DNA of 64,000 nt from JAJYSO01 sp964586655 (GCA_964586655.1 CAZPGY010000009.1:1-64000); one strand, 5' to 3'. Numbered from the stretch's first letter, positions 34,931-44,799 are shown. The notes: a model not told the origin generated them from the letters alone. Made by a program: numbers and translations.

Positions 34931-35626
34931 ATGGGAGACAAGGATTCATTTTCGATAAAATATTGGGCTGAAGGAGATCGGCCGCGGGAAAAACTCATGC
35001 GAAAAGGGAAAACTGCCCTGAGTGATGCCGAGTTGATAGCTATTTTAATTGGCTCCGGAAATCGCGAGGAAAGTGCGGTAGAACTGTCGCGGCGTATTTT
35101 AGCGCAGGCCGATAATAAACTCAAAGAACTCGGTCGGATGTCGGTCAATCGATTGATGAAGTATAAAGGGATAGGCGAAGCCAAAGCCATTTCCATTGTT
35201 GCAGCACTGGAGCTCGGTCGCCGTAGAAGGGGAGAAGAAGCGCTTAAAAGAAGTAAAATTACCTCGAGTAAATCGGTTTTTGAGATATTGCAACCCCTGC
35301 TCGGCGATTTGAATCACGAAGAATTTTGGATTCTCTATCTCAATAACGCCAATAAAGTGCTCTTAAAAAAACAACTGAGCAAAGGAGGGATTACCGGAAC
35401 CATTGTCGATGTGCGCATCACCTTTCGCGAGGCATTGGAAATCGGTGCCACTTCAATTATTCTCGCTCACAATCATCCTTCCGGTACCCTAAAACTCAGT
35501 CAACCGGATATCCGACTGACCAAAAAATTAAAAAATGCAGGGCAAAGTTTAGACATCAAGATACTCGACCATTTAATTATCACGCAAAATGCTTACTTTA
35601 GCTTCGCCGATGAAGGCCTTATATAG
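34931..35626 (+). CDS. radC: RadC family JAB/MPN-domain protein
   Basis: A 231-residue protein. The N-terminal part has a UPF0758/helix-hairpin-helix region (RPREKLMRKGKTALSDAELIAILIGSG; IGEAKAISIVAALELGRR). The C-terminal JAB/MPN domain has the metalloprotease-like motif AHNHPSG with the following serine/Asp (SQPDIRLT). Historically named a DNA repair protein, although that role is now doubted. Normal length. Its stop codon abuts a MITE-like intergenic element (35627-35797). Confidence 0.93.
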   Translation: MGDKDSFSIKYWAEGDRPREKLMRKGKTALSDAELIAILIGSGNREESAVELSRRILAQADNKLKELGRMSVNRLMKYKGIGEAKAISIVAALELGRRRRGEEALKRSKITSSKSVFEILQPLLGDLNHEEFWILYLNNANKVLLKKQLSKGGITGTIVDVRITFREALEIGATSIILAHNHPSGTLKLSQPDIRLTKKLKNAGQSLDIKILDHLIITQNAYFSFADEGLI

Positions 35627-35797
35627 TACCAATTATACATACAAAATAGCCCAATATTTATGCCTGAATTTCAAATCCCTTCGTTAATCCCGCACGTGCG
35701 GGACGTCATAGCTATGGCTATGCCTGTCCTTTTTACCTTGACCTTTAAAAATTATCCTATAAATCTTTAGACTAATTAATAAATATAATTTGGTATA
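35627..35797 (+). repeat. MITE-like intergenic element, copy A
   Basis: Begins TACCAATTATA immediately after the radC stop and ends TATAATTTGGTA, an imperfect terminal inverted repeat. It contains the perfect palindrome CCCGCACGTGCGGG (35689-35702) and the shared blocks CCTTGACCTTTAAAA and ATCTTTAGAC. It is about 70-80% alike by eye to copy B (49680-49873). No reading frame. Confidence 0.7.
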
Positions 35798-35827
35798 AGA
35801 CTCCTATACTTTGAGAAAACAGCATTT

Positions 35828-37138
35828 ATGCAACAAGAATTTGAACAACACCTGGAGGCTAATTTTCCTTTTCTAACCCATGAAAAATGTTTGATAGCCG
35901 TTAGTGGCGGCGTGGATAGTGTGGTTTTGACACATTTGTGCAAAAGTGTAAACCTCGATATTGCTTTGGCTCATTGCAATTTTCAACTAAGAGGAGCGGA
36001 AAGTGAAGCGGATGAAAATTTTGTCAGAGAACTGGGAGAGCAAATCAAATATCCTGTTTTTGTCAAGCGATTCAATACCCGTCAGGAAGTGGGATCGACA
36101 GAAAAATCTATTCAATTGCGGGCTCGTGAACAGCGATATGCCTGGTTTGATAAATTGAGTCGACAACACAAGTATCCTTATATTTTGACCGGACATCACT
36201 TGAACGACGAGGTAGAAACTTTTCTGATTAATTTATTGCGGGGCACGGGATTGTCTGGATTGAGCGGAATTCCGGAGAAAAATAAAAACATCTTACGTCC
36301 ATTGCTGCCTTTTTCGCGTCGCCAAATAGAAAACTATGCCCAAAAACATCAGCTGCAATGGCGGGAAGACACCACCAATGCAACTGATGACTATAGACGC
36401 AACCGCATTCGTCATCATATTATTCCCTTACTCGTCGAGGAAAATCCGGATTTCTTATCCAATTTTTTTAAAACCCAAAAACACCTAAAACAAGCTGAAT
36501 ATTTGTTGGCGGATTATTCGCGTTTCTTGACAAAAAAACTGACGCAACGCAAAGCCCATAAAACGTATATCGATATTGAGCAATTAAAGGCTCTTCCGCA
36601 TACCAAAGGAGTTTTATATCAACTTTTAAAAGATTACGGCTTTACGGCTTGGGATGATATTTATGCACTGTTGACGGCTCAACCCGGGAAACAAGTGCTG
36701 TCAAAACGGTATAGATTGTTGAAGGATCGAGATTTTTTGGTGATAAAAGAAAAGGCAGAAAAATCAGAGAAAGAAATCTTGATCAAGTCACCAAATAGTG
36801 TTACCAAATTCCCAAAAGGAACTTTGAGATGTGAAATGGTTCCTAAAATATTGCGCTATAATGATGAGATAACTTATCTTGCAGCAAACAAATTAACCTT
36901 CCCTTTGAAGCTTAGAATCTGGCAGCCCGGTGATGTATTTCAACCTTTAGGAATGAAAGGTCACAAGAAAGTAAGTGACTTTTTAAAGGATGAGAAATTG
37001 TCGCTTTTCGAAAAAGAAAACACCTGGGTCTTGTGTGCCGATGACCAAATTGTCTGGGTAGTAAATCACCGTATAGACGACGCTTATAAAGTAGGGAAGG
37101 ACTCCACAAATATTTTAAAAATAGAACTTGACGTATGA
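35828..37138 (+). CDS. tilS: tRNA(Ile)-lysidine synthetase
   Basis: A 436-residue ATP-PPi enzyme that modifies C34 of the minor tRNA-Ile to lysidine so that it reads AUA. The PP-loop is IAVSGGVDSVVLTHL near residue 19, followed by AHCNFQLRGAESEADE, ILTGHHLNDEVETFLINLLRGTGLSGLSGI and the TilS C-terminal domain (RIWQPGDVFQPLGMKGHKKVSDFLKD). Its last codons overlap the dsbD-like start by 4 bp (ATGA), so the two are coupled. Confidence 0.96.
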   Translation: MQQEFEQHLEANFPFLTHEKCLIAVSGGVDSVVLTHLCKSVNLDIALAHCNFQLRGAESEADENFVRELGEQIKYPVFVKRFNTRQEVGSTEKSIQLRAREQRYAWFDKLSRQHKYPYILTGHHLNDEVETFLINLLRGTGLSGLSGIPEKNKNILRPLLPFSRRQIENYAQKHQLQWREDTTNATDDYRRNRIRHHIIPLLVEENPDFLSNFFKTQKHLKQAEYLLADYSRFLTKKLTQRKAHKTYIDIEQLKALPHTKGVLYQLLKDYGFTAWDDIYALLTAQPGKQVLSKRYRLLKDRDFLVIKEKAEKSEKEILIKSPNSVTKFPKGTLRCEMVPKILRYNDEITYLAANKLTFPLKLRIWQPGDVFQPLGMKGHKKVSDFLKDEKLSLFEKENTWVLCADDQIVWVVNHRIDDAYKVGKDSTNILKIELDV

Positions 37139-39720
37139 AACGCCTTTTAATCTTTTTCCTTGCTGTATTCAGTTTGACAAGTGTCAATGCTCAAATGGGA
37201 ATGGGCAGCATCCATCCGGTAGATTGGACCGGAAAAGTTGAGAAAGTGGCCGATGACAGTTACAACTTAGTTTTTAAAGCGCAAATTAAAGACGGCTGGC
37301 ACATTTTTTCACAGTTTACCGCTCCGGGCGGCTCCTTGCCCATGGAGATTACTTTCCTCAAAGACGGAGAAGGCTATAAAACCAATGGAAAGGCCAAAGA
37401 AAGTGAGACCAGAACACAGTTTAATGAAGTGTTTGGCGTGGAAGAAACGATTTTTGAAAATCAGGCGGTACTTACCCAAAATATCAATCTGGAAAATTCG
37501 GATTTGCGTTATGTCAAAGCCCGAATGAATTATCAGGTTTGTCAAGAATCTTGCATCAATGAGGAGTATTATTTTGTCTTTGACCTCGAAGCACAAAAGG
37601 TGTATGTGTTGACCAATTATGATAAGTTTAAAGCCTATGGGCAAGCCACACAGCGCGAGGCTACCGATCAAAGTGGAGGTAGCAGTGCCCCACAAGTCGG
37701 TATGGAATCGGCAGTTCCTTTTGGCAATACCGGAACAACGACACAAAGCAAAATGAAAAGTCCGGTTTCTTGGGAAGGCGCCCTTGAAAGTACGGCTGAT
37801 AATGCTTACAATCTAATTTTTAAAGCGCAAATTAAAGACGGTTGGCACATCTTTTCACAGTTTACCGCTCCGGGCGGCTCCTTGCCCATGGAAATTACTT
37901 TTCTCCAAGAAGGAGAAGGCTATGAAACCAATGGGAAAGCTAAAGAAAGTGAGACCAGAACACAGTTTAATGAAGTGTTTGGGGTAGAAGAAACGATTTT
38001 TGAAGATCAGGCTGTTGTCACCCAAAATATTACAGTCAATGATCCGAATTTGCGTTACATCAAAGCGCAAATGAATTATCAGGTTTGCCAGGAATCCTGT
38101 ATCAATCAAGAATATTATTTCGTTTTCGATCTAAAAGAAGGCAAGGTAAATGTCTTGAATAACTATGACAATTTTATGTCTTTTGGGAAGGATTCGAAAA
38201 CCACCCCTCAAAAAGCTGAAGCTGAAGTTTCTCCCGATAAAGCCGAGGCCGGAGCGGTCTCTACAAACACCGATTCAAAGGATAAACGCGGGCTTTGGAC
38301 CATCTTTTTACTGGCTTTTTTATGGGGATTTACCGCCTTGCTGACCCCCTGTGTATTCCCCATGATTCCCATGACCGTCAGCTTTTTTATCAAACAGAGT
38401 AAAACCAAGGCCAGAGGAAAGCGAAATGCCTTGCTATACAGCCTTTTTATTATAGTGATTTATGTGCTGCTGGGAAGCTTGGTAACTGCTATTTTTGGTG
38501 CCGATTCGCTGAATAAACTATCGACAAACGTATATTTTAATGTTATTTTCTTCCTCTTGTTGGTGGTTTTTGCCGCCTCTTTCTTAGGAGCTTTTGAAAT
38601 TGTACTGCCCAATTCCTGGGCCAGTAAAGCAGATCAACAAGCCAATAGGGGCGGAATTATCGGAATTTTCTTTATGGCTTTGGCCTTGGCCATTGTCTCT
38701 TTTAGCTGTACCGGCCCCATTATCGGTTTTGTCTTGGTACAAGCAGCAGCCTCGGGAGGAATCGCGCCCATTGTAGGAATGTTAGGCTTCTCAATTGCCT
38801 TGGCCATTCCCTTTGGATTATTTGCATTGTTCCCCGGATGGCTCAATTCGATGCCGAAATCGGGAGGATGGCTCAATACCGTTAAAGTGTTTTTGGGCTT
38901 CTTGGAATTGGCATTTGCCTTTAAATTCCTTTCCAATGCCGATTTGGTTTTGCAAGCTCACCTTTTGCCGAGAGAGATCTTTCTCGCCATTTGGATTGCT
39001 GTTTTTGGAGCCTTGGCGTTTTACCTCTTTGGAAAAATACAATTGCCCAATGACAGCAAACCCGACCATATATCGGTCGGTCGTTTAGGGTTAGGCCTAT
39101 TGGTACTCTCTTTTGTTATTTATCTGATTCCCGGACTTTGGGGGGCACCGCTCAAACTGATTAGTGGTTTTCCGCCTCCCATGACGTATAGCGAATCTCC
39201 GGATGGCGTGGGCTACACCCGAACAGCCTCGGTCGCTACGGCCAATTATGCCGATGTCTTTGCTGCCGGAGCTACACCGGGCCCCCACGATATCCCTCAG
39301 TTTAAAGATTATGAAAAAGGCTTGGCTTATGCCCAAAAAGTAGGTAAACCCGTGATGCTTGATTTTACCGGAATGGCCTGTGTCAACTGCCGTAAAATGG
39401 AAGAACGTGTTTGGAGCAATCCCGAAATCCTATCGATTCTTAAGGAAGAGGTTGTCTTGGTTTCCCTCTATGTCGATGTTAGACAGGAATTGCCGGAAGC
39501 AGAAAAATTTACCAGTAAAGTCACCGGAAGACGAGTAACCACCGTTGGAGAAAAATGGAGTAACTTCCAAATTAAACATTACGGCGTTAATGCTCAGCCC
39601 TATTACATTATAATTTCTCCCGAAACCGAAGAGAATATGAATGAACCGGTGGGGTATATGCCTGACGCAGAAAACTATGAAGCTTGGTTGCGGGAAGGGG
39701 TTGAAAATTATAACCAATAG
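37135..39720 (+). CDS. DsbD-like thiol:disulfide transporter with duplicated N-terminal domain
   Basis: An 861-residue protein carrying reducing power across the inner membrane. After a signal peptide (FFLAVFSLTSVNAQ) come two tandem DsbD-N-type domains (about 25-165 and 207-350), nearly identical over about 130 residues. Each ends in the redox pair CQESC (C136/C140 and C318/C322). Then come a CcdA-like membrane domain of about eight helices with LLTPCVFPMIP (C406) and FSCTGPIIG (C525), and a C-terminal thioredoxin domain with GMACVNCRKM (C749/C752). Normal DsbD has only one N-terminal domain. The DNA of the two copies is also alike, so the duplication is fairly recent or kept uniform by conversion. 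It overlaps tilS by 4 bp. Confidence 0.92.
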   Translation: MKRLLIFFLAVFSLTSVNAQMGMGSIHPVDWTGKVEKVADDSYNLVFKAQIKDGWHIFSQFTAPGGSLPMEITFLKDGEGYKTNGKAKESETRTQFNEVFGVEETIFENQAVLTQNINLENSDLRYVKARMNYQVCQESCINEEYYFVFDLEAQKVYVLTNYDKFKAYGQATQREATDQSGGSSAPQVGMESAVPFGNTGTTTQSKMKSPVSWEGALESTADNAYNLIFKAQIKDGWHIFSQFTAPGGSLPMEITFLQEGEGYETNGKAKESETRTQFNEVFGVEETIFEDQAVVTQNITVNDPNLRYIKAQMNYQVCQESCINQEYYFVFDLKEGKVNVLNNYDNFMSFGKDSKTTPQKAEAEVSPDKAEAGAVSTNTDSKDKRGLWTIFLLAFLWGFTALLTPCVFPMIPMTVSFFIKQSKTKARGKRNALLYSLFIIVIYVLLGSLVTAIFGADSLNKLSTNVYFNVIFFLLLVVFAASFLGAFEIVLPNSWASKADQQANRGGIIGIFFMALALAIVSFSCTGPIIGFVLVQAAASGGIAPIVGMLGFSIALAIPFGLFALFPGWLNSMPKSGGWLNTVKVFLGFLELAFAFKFLSNADLVLQAHLLPREIFLAIWIAVFGALAFYLFGKIQLPNDSKPDHISVGRLGLGLLVLSFVIYLIPGLWGAPLKLISGFPPPMTYSESPDGVGYTRTASVATANYADVFAAGATPGPHDIPQFKDYEKGLAYAQKVGKPVMLDFTGMACVNCRKMEERVWSNPEILSILKEEVVLVSLYVDVRQELPEAEKFTSKVTGRRVTTVGEKWSNFQIKHYGVNAQPYYIIISPETEENMNEPVGYMPDAENYEAWLREGVENYNQ

Positions 39721-39887
39721 AATCTTAAAAAGACGGCGCAATCTTAAGCAGTTTTTTCAATTCTAATCCCTTGTCGGTTGGGTATAAGCCCAAAACTGAC
39801 TATCGGAGGAGGGATATTCAGTTTTATAGCGTTAATAAACATACACATTTATAAATAATTGTATTTTTACACAAAATATTAGATTAT

Positions 39888-41531
39888 ATGGACATTAAAT
39901 TCAACAAAAACGAAGATTCCAACAAATTGAAAGTTGTAGAACTTAAAGAAAAGTTGGTCAAAATACAAGCAGGTGGAGGGGAGAAACGCATTAAAAAACA
40001 ACATGACAAAGGGAAATTGACTGCACGTGAGCGCATAGATTTTTTGCTGGATAACCCGGAGGATGCTATTGAAATAGGCGCCTTTGCAGGAGATGGAATG
40101 TATGAAGATGTAGGCGGATGTGTCAGCGGTGGAGTAGTGGTTAAGATTGGAAAAATTTCCGGAAAACAAACTATTGTTGTGGCCAATGATGCCACAGTAA
40201 AAGCCGGGGCCTGGTTTCCAATTACCGCTAAAAAAAACCTGCGAGCACAAGAAATTTCTATTGAAAACCGATTGCCTATTATTTATTTGGTAGACAGTGC
40301 CGGTGTCTTTTTGCCCAAACAAGATGAGGTTTTTCCCGATAAAGAACATTTTGGACGTATTTTTCGCAATAATGCCGTGATGAGCAGTATGGGAATTACT
40401 CAAATTGCAGCAGTCATGGGCAGTTGCGTAGCCGGAGGGGCTTACTTGCCAATCATGAGCGATGAAGCATTGATCGTGGATCAAACGGCCAGTATCTTTT
40501 TGGCCGGGAGTTATTTGGTGAAAGCGGCTATTGGAGAAAATATCGATAATGAAACGTTGGGCGGTGCCACTACCCACTGTGAAATTAGTGGAGTGACCGA
40601 TTATAAAGCCCAAGATGATAAAGAGGCCTTGATCAAAATCCAAAATATTATGGATAAGATTGGAGATTTTGATAAAGCTGGTTTTAATCGTAAAGAGCCG
40701 GTAGCGCCTCAAGCAGATGCCAAAGAAATTTATGGCATCTTACCCGAAAAGCGCAGTGACCAATACGATATGCGTGAAATCATCAAACGCTTAGTGGATA
40801 AATCTGAATTTGAAGAATACAAAAAAGGATATGGGCAAACCCTTTTAACCGGCTATGCCCGTATTGACGGATGGGCTGTAGGAATTGTGGCCAATCAACG
40901 TAAAATCGTTAAAACGACAAAGGCCAAGACTAAACCGGCCGAAATGCAAGTTGGTGGCGTTATTTATAGTGATTCTGCTGATAAAGCAACCCGGTTTATT
41001 GCCAATTGTAACCAAAAGAAAATCCCCTTGGTTTTTCTACAAGATGTCACCGGATTTATGGTGGGAAGCAAGAGCGAACATGGCGGAATCATTAAAGACG
41101 GTGCCAAAATGGTTAACGCAGTCAGCAATTCGGTAGTGCCCAAGTTTACCATTGTAGTGGGCAATTCTTATGGAGCCGGTAATTATGCAATGTGTGGAAA
41201 AGCCTATGATCCACGGTTGATTGCCGCTTGGCCCAGTGCAGAATTGGCCGTAATGAGCGGCAAATCGGCAGCCAAGGTTTTATTGCAAATAGAAACCGCT
41301 TCTTTAAAGAAGAAAGGAGAAGAAATCACGGAAGAAAAGAAAGCGGAACTCTACAACAAAATTAAAGCCGATTATGATCGACAAATCAGCCCTTATTACG
41401 CAGCATCCCGCTTGTGGACTGATGCGGTTATCGACCCGCTGGAAACAAGAAAATGGATTTCTACCGGTATAGAAGTCGCCAATCATGCTCCCATTGAAAA
41501 AGAATTTAACCTGGGCGTGATTCAGGTTTGA
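39888..41531 (+). CDS. Acyl-CoA carboxylase, beta (carboxyltransferase) subunit
   Basis: A 547-residue biotin-dependent carboxyltransferase of the propionyl-/methylcrotonyl-CoA carboxylase beta type. Conserved segments: QHDKGKLTARERIDFLLD, the acyl-CoA-binding ITQIAAVMGSCVAGGAYLPIMSDE, and the second crotonase-like half VTGFMVGSKSEHGGIIKDGAKMVNAVSN with YGAGNYAMCGKAYDPRLIAAWP. The biotin carboxylase (alpha) partner is not next to it, so it must be encoded elsewhere. The exact acyl-CoA (propionyl, methylcrotonyl, geranyl) cannot be fixed by sequence alone. It stands alone with a TATTTTTA -7-like element at 39862-39869. Confidence 0.92.
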   Translation: MDIKFNKNEDSNKLKVVELKEKLVKIQAGGGEKRIKKQHDKGKLTARERIDFLLDNPEDAIEIGAFAGDGMYEDVGGCVSGGVVVKIGKISGKQTIVVANDATVKAGAWFPITAKKNLRAQEISIENRLPIIYLVDSAGVFLPKQDEVFPDKEHFGRIFRNNAVMSSMGITQIAAVMGSCVAGGAYLPIMSDEALIVDQTASIFLAGSYLVKAAIGENIDNETLGGATTHCEISGVTDYKAQDDKEALIKIQNIMDKIGDFDKAGFNRKEPVAPQADAKEIYGILPEKRSDQYDMREIIKRLVDKSEFEEYKKGYGQTLLTGYARIDGWAVGIVANQRKIVKTTKAKTKPAEMQVGGVIYSDSADKATRFIANCNQKKIPLVFLQDVTGFMVGSKSEHGGIIKDGAKMVNAVSNSVVPKFTIVVGNSYGAGNYAMCGKAYDPRLIAAWPSAELAVMSGKSAAKVLLQIETASLKKKGEEITEEKKAELYNKIKADYDRQISPYYAASRLWTDAVIDPLETRKWISTGIEVANHAPIEKEFNLGVIQV

Positions 41532-41577
41532 TGCCAAATTACAAGAACCCCTACAGGTCACAGACATAAAATTGATA

Positions 41578-41654
41578 ATGCCAAAATAATTTACAGGTTG
41601 GTCTAAAGATTTATAGAATAACTATTGGGCCGACTTGTAAGTTGTTTTGGTATT
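41578..41654 (-). repeat. MITE-like intergenic element, short copy E
   Basis: Read on the minus strand, TACCAAAACAACTTACAAG... leads to CTATAAATCTTTAGAC and ends with TTTTGGCAT. Its termini match copies C and D, and an internal block matches copy A, but the middle is missing (77 bp), as in internally deleted MITEs. It begins directly at the TAA stop of the K+ channel gene. Confidence 0.5.
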
Positions 41655-42426
41655 ATTTTTTAGCCTCTTTTTGATATTCTTCTATGGCCATTTCCTCTTT
41701 ATCGACATTTTGATGTGCTTCCTCTTCCATTTCTCGAGCTTTGGTTAATGCGCTGGCCACCAGACCGGCAGGAATGGTCACAATGCCTACTCCGATCATC
41801 AAAATAAAAAATGTAAAGATGCGACCACCGGTGGTTATTGGGGTGACGTCACCATAGCCAACTGTCGTCAGGGTCACCACTGACCAATATCCACTGGCAA
41901 ATATGGAAGAGAATTTTTCGGGCTGAACGGCATTTTCAAAATAATAAATTCCGGCAGAGGCGAGAAAGAGAAAAATAGCCGTTACAATTAAAAATAGAAT
42001 AACTTCTTCCTTAATCAGTTGCCAAGCTTGGCGAAAGCGGTTCAAGGCTTTGTTGTACCGAATCAGTTTAAAAGCACGGAAGATTCTGAAGATCCGAAAA
42101 GCTCGAAGGGAGGTGAAATCCCCGGAAAGACCAATCAAGAACGGAAAGATGGCCAAAAAATCGACAATACCATAAAAGCTGAAAATATAATGAAACGGAT
42201 GTTTGGCCACATAAATCCTGATCAGATACTCAATCGTAAATAAAACCACACAAATATTCTCAATCCATTTTAGGATAGATTGGGTTTGAGAAGAAAGATC
42301 GGGAAGCGTGCCCAGGGCATATCCAAATAAGGAAACGAAAATCAGCACCTGCACGATATGATCAAAAACACGTCCCTTTTTCGTGGTGTTATCATCCACG
42401 ATTTTACGGAGTTCTGCTCGCGTCAT
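41653..42426 (-). CDS. Voltage-gated-type potassium channel (6-TM ion transporter family)
   Basis: A 257-residue membrane protein. Helices S1-S4 include a basic S4-like stretch (SLRAFRIFRIFRAFKLIRYNK) and an S5-pore-S6 module with the K+ selectivity filter TVGYGDVTP (near residue 191-199). The acidic/charged C-terminal helix (KAREMEEEAHQNVDKEEM) may form a coiled coil. It belongs to the KvAP-like prokaryotic Kv channels. No regulatory domain (RCK, cNMP) is fused. Divergent from the azurin gene. Confidence 0.92.
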   Translation of the reverse strand: MTRAELRKIVDDNTTKKGRVFDHIVQVLIFVSLFGYALGTLPDLSSQTQSILKWIENICVVLFTIEYLIRIYVAKHPFHYIFSFYGIVDFLAIFPFLIGLSGDFTSLRAFRIFRIFRAFKLIRYNKALNRFRQAWQLIKEEVILFLIVTAIFLFLASAGIYYFENAVQPEKFSSIFASGYWSVVTLTTVGYGDVTPITTGGRIFTFFILMIGVGIVTIPAGLVASALTKAREMEEEAHQNVDKEEMAIEEYQKEAKK

Positions 42427-42560
42427 GACAATATTTTATTTGTGATTAAAAAGACAAAAATAAGGAAATTCAGAAATGAAATCATTTTGGTGTAAAGAGA
42501 AATTTTTTGACCAAACCAGAATTCTATCTTCCTCTTTTTATAAAACTGTAATTTGCATTG

Positions 42561-42568
42561 TATATTTG
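42561..42568 (+). promoter_or_regulatory. Candidate -7 element for azurin
   Basis: TATATTTG fits TAnnTTTG, 22 bp before the azurin ATG. No TTG at the usual -33 spacing. Confidence 0.45.
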
Positions 42569-42590
42569 TTTTCAAACTTAAAATACAAGT

Positions 42591-43079
42591 ATGATGCAAC
42601 TAAAACACATCGCTTTTATCGCTTTGATTTGTCTTTTTGGATTTACAGCTTGCAAAAACGATAAAAATAAAGCCTCTGAAACTTTTAAAGCCAATCCGGA
42701 ACGGGATACCGTTCATGTTTTGCTTACCGGAAATGATAAAAAACAATACAATATTTCTCAAATTGAAGTCTATGACGGGCAAACCGTAGTGCTGGTTTTT
42801 AAACATGTGGGAACCGCTCCAAAGGGAACCATGGGACACAACTTTACTTTGCTGGAGAAAGGAACCTCCGTTCCTCAGTTTGCCATGCGGGTCAGTAAAC
42901 TTAAACAACACGATTATCTCCCTAAAAACGGACAAAATATCATCGCACATACCCGATTGCTCGGCGGCGGACAAAGCGATACGATTACTTTCAAGGCTCC
43001 TGAAATCGGCAGCTATGATTACCTCTGTACCTTCCCGGGGCACCACACCACCATGAAAGGCAAATTTATAGTTCACTAA
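42591..43079 (+). CDS. Azurin, type 1 copper lipoprotein
   Basis: A 162-residue blue-copper protein. The N-terminal lipobox is LFGFTACKND (Cys about residue 21), so it is probably anchored in a membrane. The cupredoxin body contains MGHNFTLL (first His ligand) and the C-terminal loop CTFPGHHTTMKG (Cys, His and axial Met ligands), followed by the terminal strand GKFIVH. Acts as a periplasmic one-electron carrier, for example to cytochrome c peroxidase or nitrite reductase; the partner is not in the window. Its ATG is doubled (ATGATG), so the start may be one codon later. Confidence 0.93.
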   Translation: MMQLKHIAFIALICLFGFTACKNDKNKASETFKANPERDTVHVLLTGNDKKQYNISQIEVYDGQTVVLVFKHVGTAPKGTMGHNFTLLEKGTSVPQFAMRVSKLKQHDYLPKNGQNIIAHTRLLGGGQSDTITFKAPEIGSYDYLCTFPGHHTTMKGKFIVH

Positions 43080-43247
43080 ATCGTGAAAATAACAACCGAT
43101 TGTAGCGGTAAATCACAATATTTATGAGATCCGTTAAGCTTTCCCTGTGGCAGAAATAACCTGTTTAACCCGATAAAAAACCGGGGTTTTCAAAGGATAA
43201 GTTATAAAACTTCCTTAAGTTAGTACCCGTAAATTAAACTTCCCCTG

Positions 43248-44579
43248 ATGGGTTTAAAAAAAAATAGCTCAGCCAAATATCAGTCTTATGTAATTCCGAT
43301 GATTATTATCGGAGCTTTGTTTTTTGTTTTTGGCTTTGTCACTTGGGTCAACAGTACCCTGATTCCATATTTGCAAATTGCTTGTCAGTTGACTACCTCC
43401 CAAGCCGTGTGGGTTACTTTCGCTTTTTATATTTCCTATGCTTTGATGGCATTTCCGTCATCTTGGGTATTGGGGAAAACCGGATTTAAAAACGGAATGA
43501 TCTTGGGTTTAGGTGTCATGGCCATAGGCGCTTTGGTGTTTGTTCCGGCCGCCAGTACTCGAGAATACGGACTTTTCTTAACAGGATTGTTTATTATAGG
43601 AACCGGATTGGCCTTGTTGCAAACTGCTGCCAATCCATATATCACCATTCTCGGCCCTATAGAAAGCGCAGCCAAGCGTGTGAGTATCATGGGAATATGC
43701 AATAAGGGAGCCGGAGCCCTGGCGCCTTTGGTGATGGGAGCTATTTTTTTGAAGAATATAGACGGATTTAATGATAAATTAACGGGACTTGACCCTGCAC
43801 AACAGGCAGTGTTACTCGATGACTTGGCGTCGCGAGTAATTGTGCCCTATATTGTTATGGCGGCAGTGCTGATTTTGTTGGCCATTGCAGCAAAATATTC
43901 GGCCTTGCCCGATATCAATTCGGAAGAAGAAACCAATCCCGAAGAAAAAGCGACGAGTAGGGATCGTGCTCATTGGTGGAATTACCCTTATTTGCTTTTG
44001 GGTTTTTTAGCCTTGTTTCTTTATGTTGGAGCCGAAGTAGTAGCCGGAGATATTATTCAGATTTATGGGAAATCCATAGGAATTGAACTAAGTGTAGCCA
44101 AGCATTTTACTACTTTTACCATGATTGGAATGCTGGTGGGATATCTGTTGAGCATCGTATTGATTCCAAAATATATCAAGCAGGAAAATGCGCTTAAAAC
44201 CAGTGCCATTTTAGGAGTCGTTTTTACGGTTTGTGCCATTTTTACTTCCGGCTACACCTCGATCACTTTTATTGCCCTACTCGGACTGGCCAATGCAGCG
44301 ATATGGCCTGCCATTTGGCCTTTAGCTATTGACGGACTGGGAAGGCACATCAATACCGGATCAGCACTCTTGGTGATAGGTATTGCCGGTGGTGCCATCC
44401 TTCCTAAAATATGGGCGTCGCTGGGGGAATCTATTGGTTTTCAAAACGCCTTTTGGGTTTTGGTGCCCTGCTATTTGTTTATACTGTTCTTTGCAGTCAA
44501 AGGGCATCAAATAGGAAAAAATAACAGCGCTGCAATTGAAAATTTATCTTCGGAAAACAGTACCGAAAGATCAACCTGA
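43248..44579 (+). CDS. Sugar MFS transporter, FucP family
   Basis: A 443-residue, 12-helix major facilitator of the FucP/GluP/NagP type. Typical elements are VNSTLIPYLQIACQLT at helix 1, LGKTGFKNGMILGL between helices 2 and 3, and LLQTAANPYITILGP in helix 5. FucP relatives import fucose, glucose/galactose or N-acetylglucosamine with protons. Because the next genes encode a GH109-like enzyme, a NahK-like kinase and a nucleotidyltransferase, an N-acetylhexosamine substrate is the best inference. A 250-bp gap with MITE copy C separates it from the next gene. Confidence 0.9.
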   Translation: MGLKKNSSAKYQSYVIPMIIIGALFFVFGFVTWVNSTLIPYLQIACQLTTSQAVWVTFAFYISYALMAFPSSWVLGKTGFKNGMILGLGVMAIGALVFVPAASTREYGLFLTGLFIIGTGLALLQTAANPYITILGPIESAAKRVSIMGICNKGAGALAPLVMGAIFLKNIDGFNDKLTGLDPAQQAVLLDDLASRVIVPYIVMAAVLILLAIAAKYSALPDINSEEETNPEEKATSRDRAHWWNYPYLLLGFLALFLYVGAEVVAGDIIQIYGKSIGIELSVAKHFTTFTMIGMLVGYLLSIVLIPKYIKQENALKTSAILGVVFTVCAIFTSGYTSITFIALLGLANAAIWPAIWPLAIDGLGRHINTGSALLVIGIAGGAILPKIWASLGESIGFQNAFWVLVPCYLFILFFAVKGHQIGKNNSAAIENLSSENSTERST

Positions 44580-44628
44580 TGAGGGATGAAAAATGAGTGC
44601 GCTGATGTTGTTTGTTGTATTGAAAGTT

Positions 44629-44799
44629 TAGTATCAAATTGATATAAGCTTTAAAGGTCAAGGTAAAAAATATGCTTTGCTGGCAGGTGCAGGTTCGAGC
44701 ATAGGTGATAACTGTGAGGTTTCGATAATTATTGGGTTATCGTAGAGATTTGAAATATAGCCCTAAATATTGGATTAATTTGCAGGTTGTTTTGGTATG
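44629..44799 (-). repeat. MITE-like intergenic element, copy C
   Basis: On the minus strand it begins ATACCAAAACAACCTGCAAA, contains CCAATATTTAGGGC and TTCAAATCTCTACG (compare copy B), and closes with TACCTTGACCTTTAAAGC and TATCAATTTGATA. Same size as copy A, opposite orientation. Confidence 0.65.

Noticed and set aside
39879..40712. 277-codon minus-strand frame opposite the carboxylase gene
   Set aside because: Antisense to a clear acyl-CoA carboxylase, with no recognisable protein similarity or promoter.
42600..43076. 158-codon frame antisense to azurin
   Set aside because: The plus-strand azurin has all copper ligands and a lipobox; the antisense frame has none of the features of a real gene.
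44690..44720. GGTTCGAGC as a tRNA T-loop
   Set aside because: No cloverleaf can be drawn around it; it lies inside MITE copy C.
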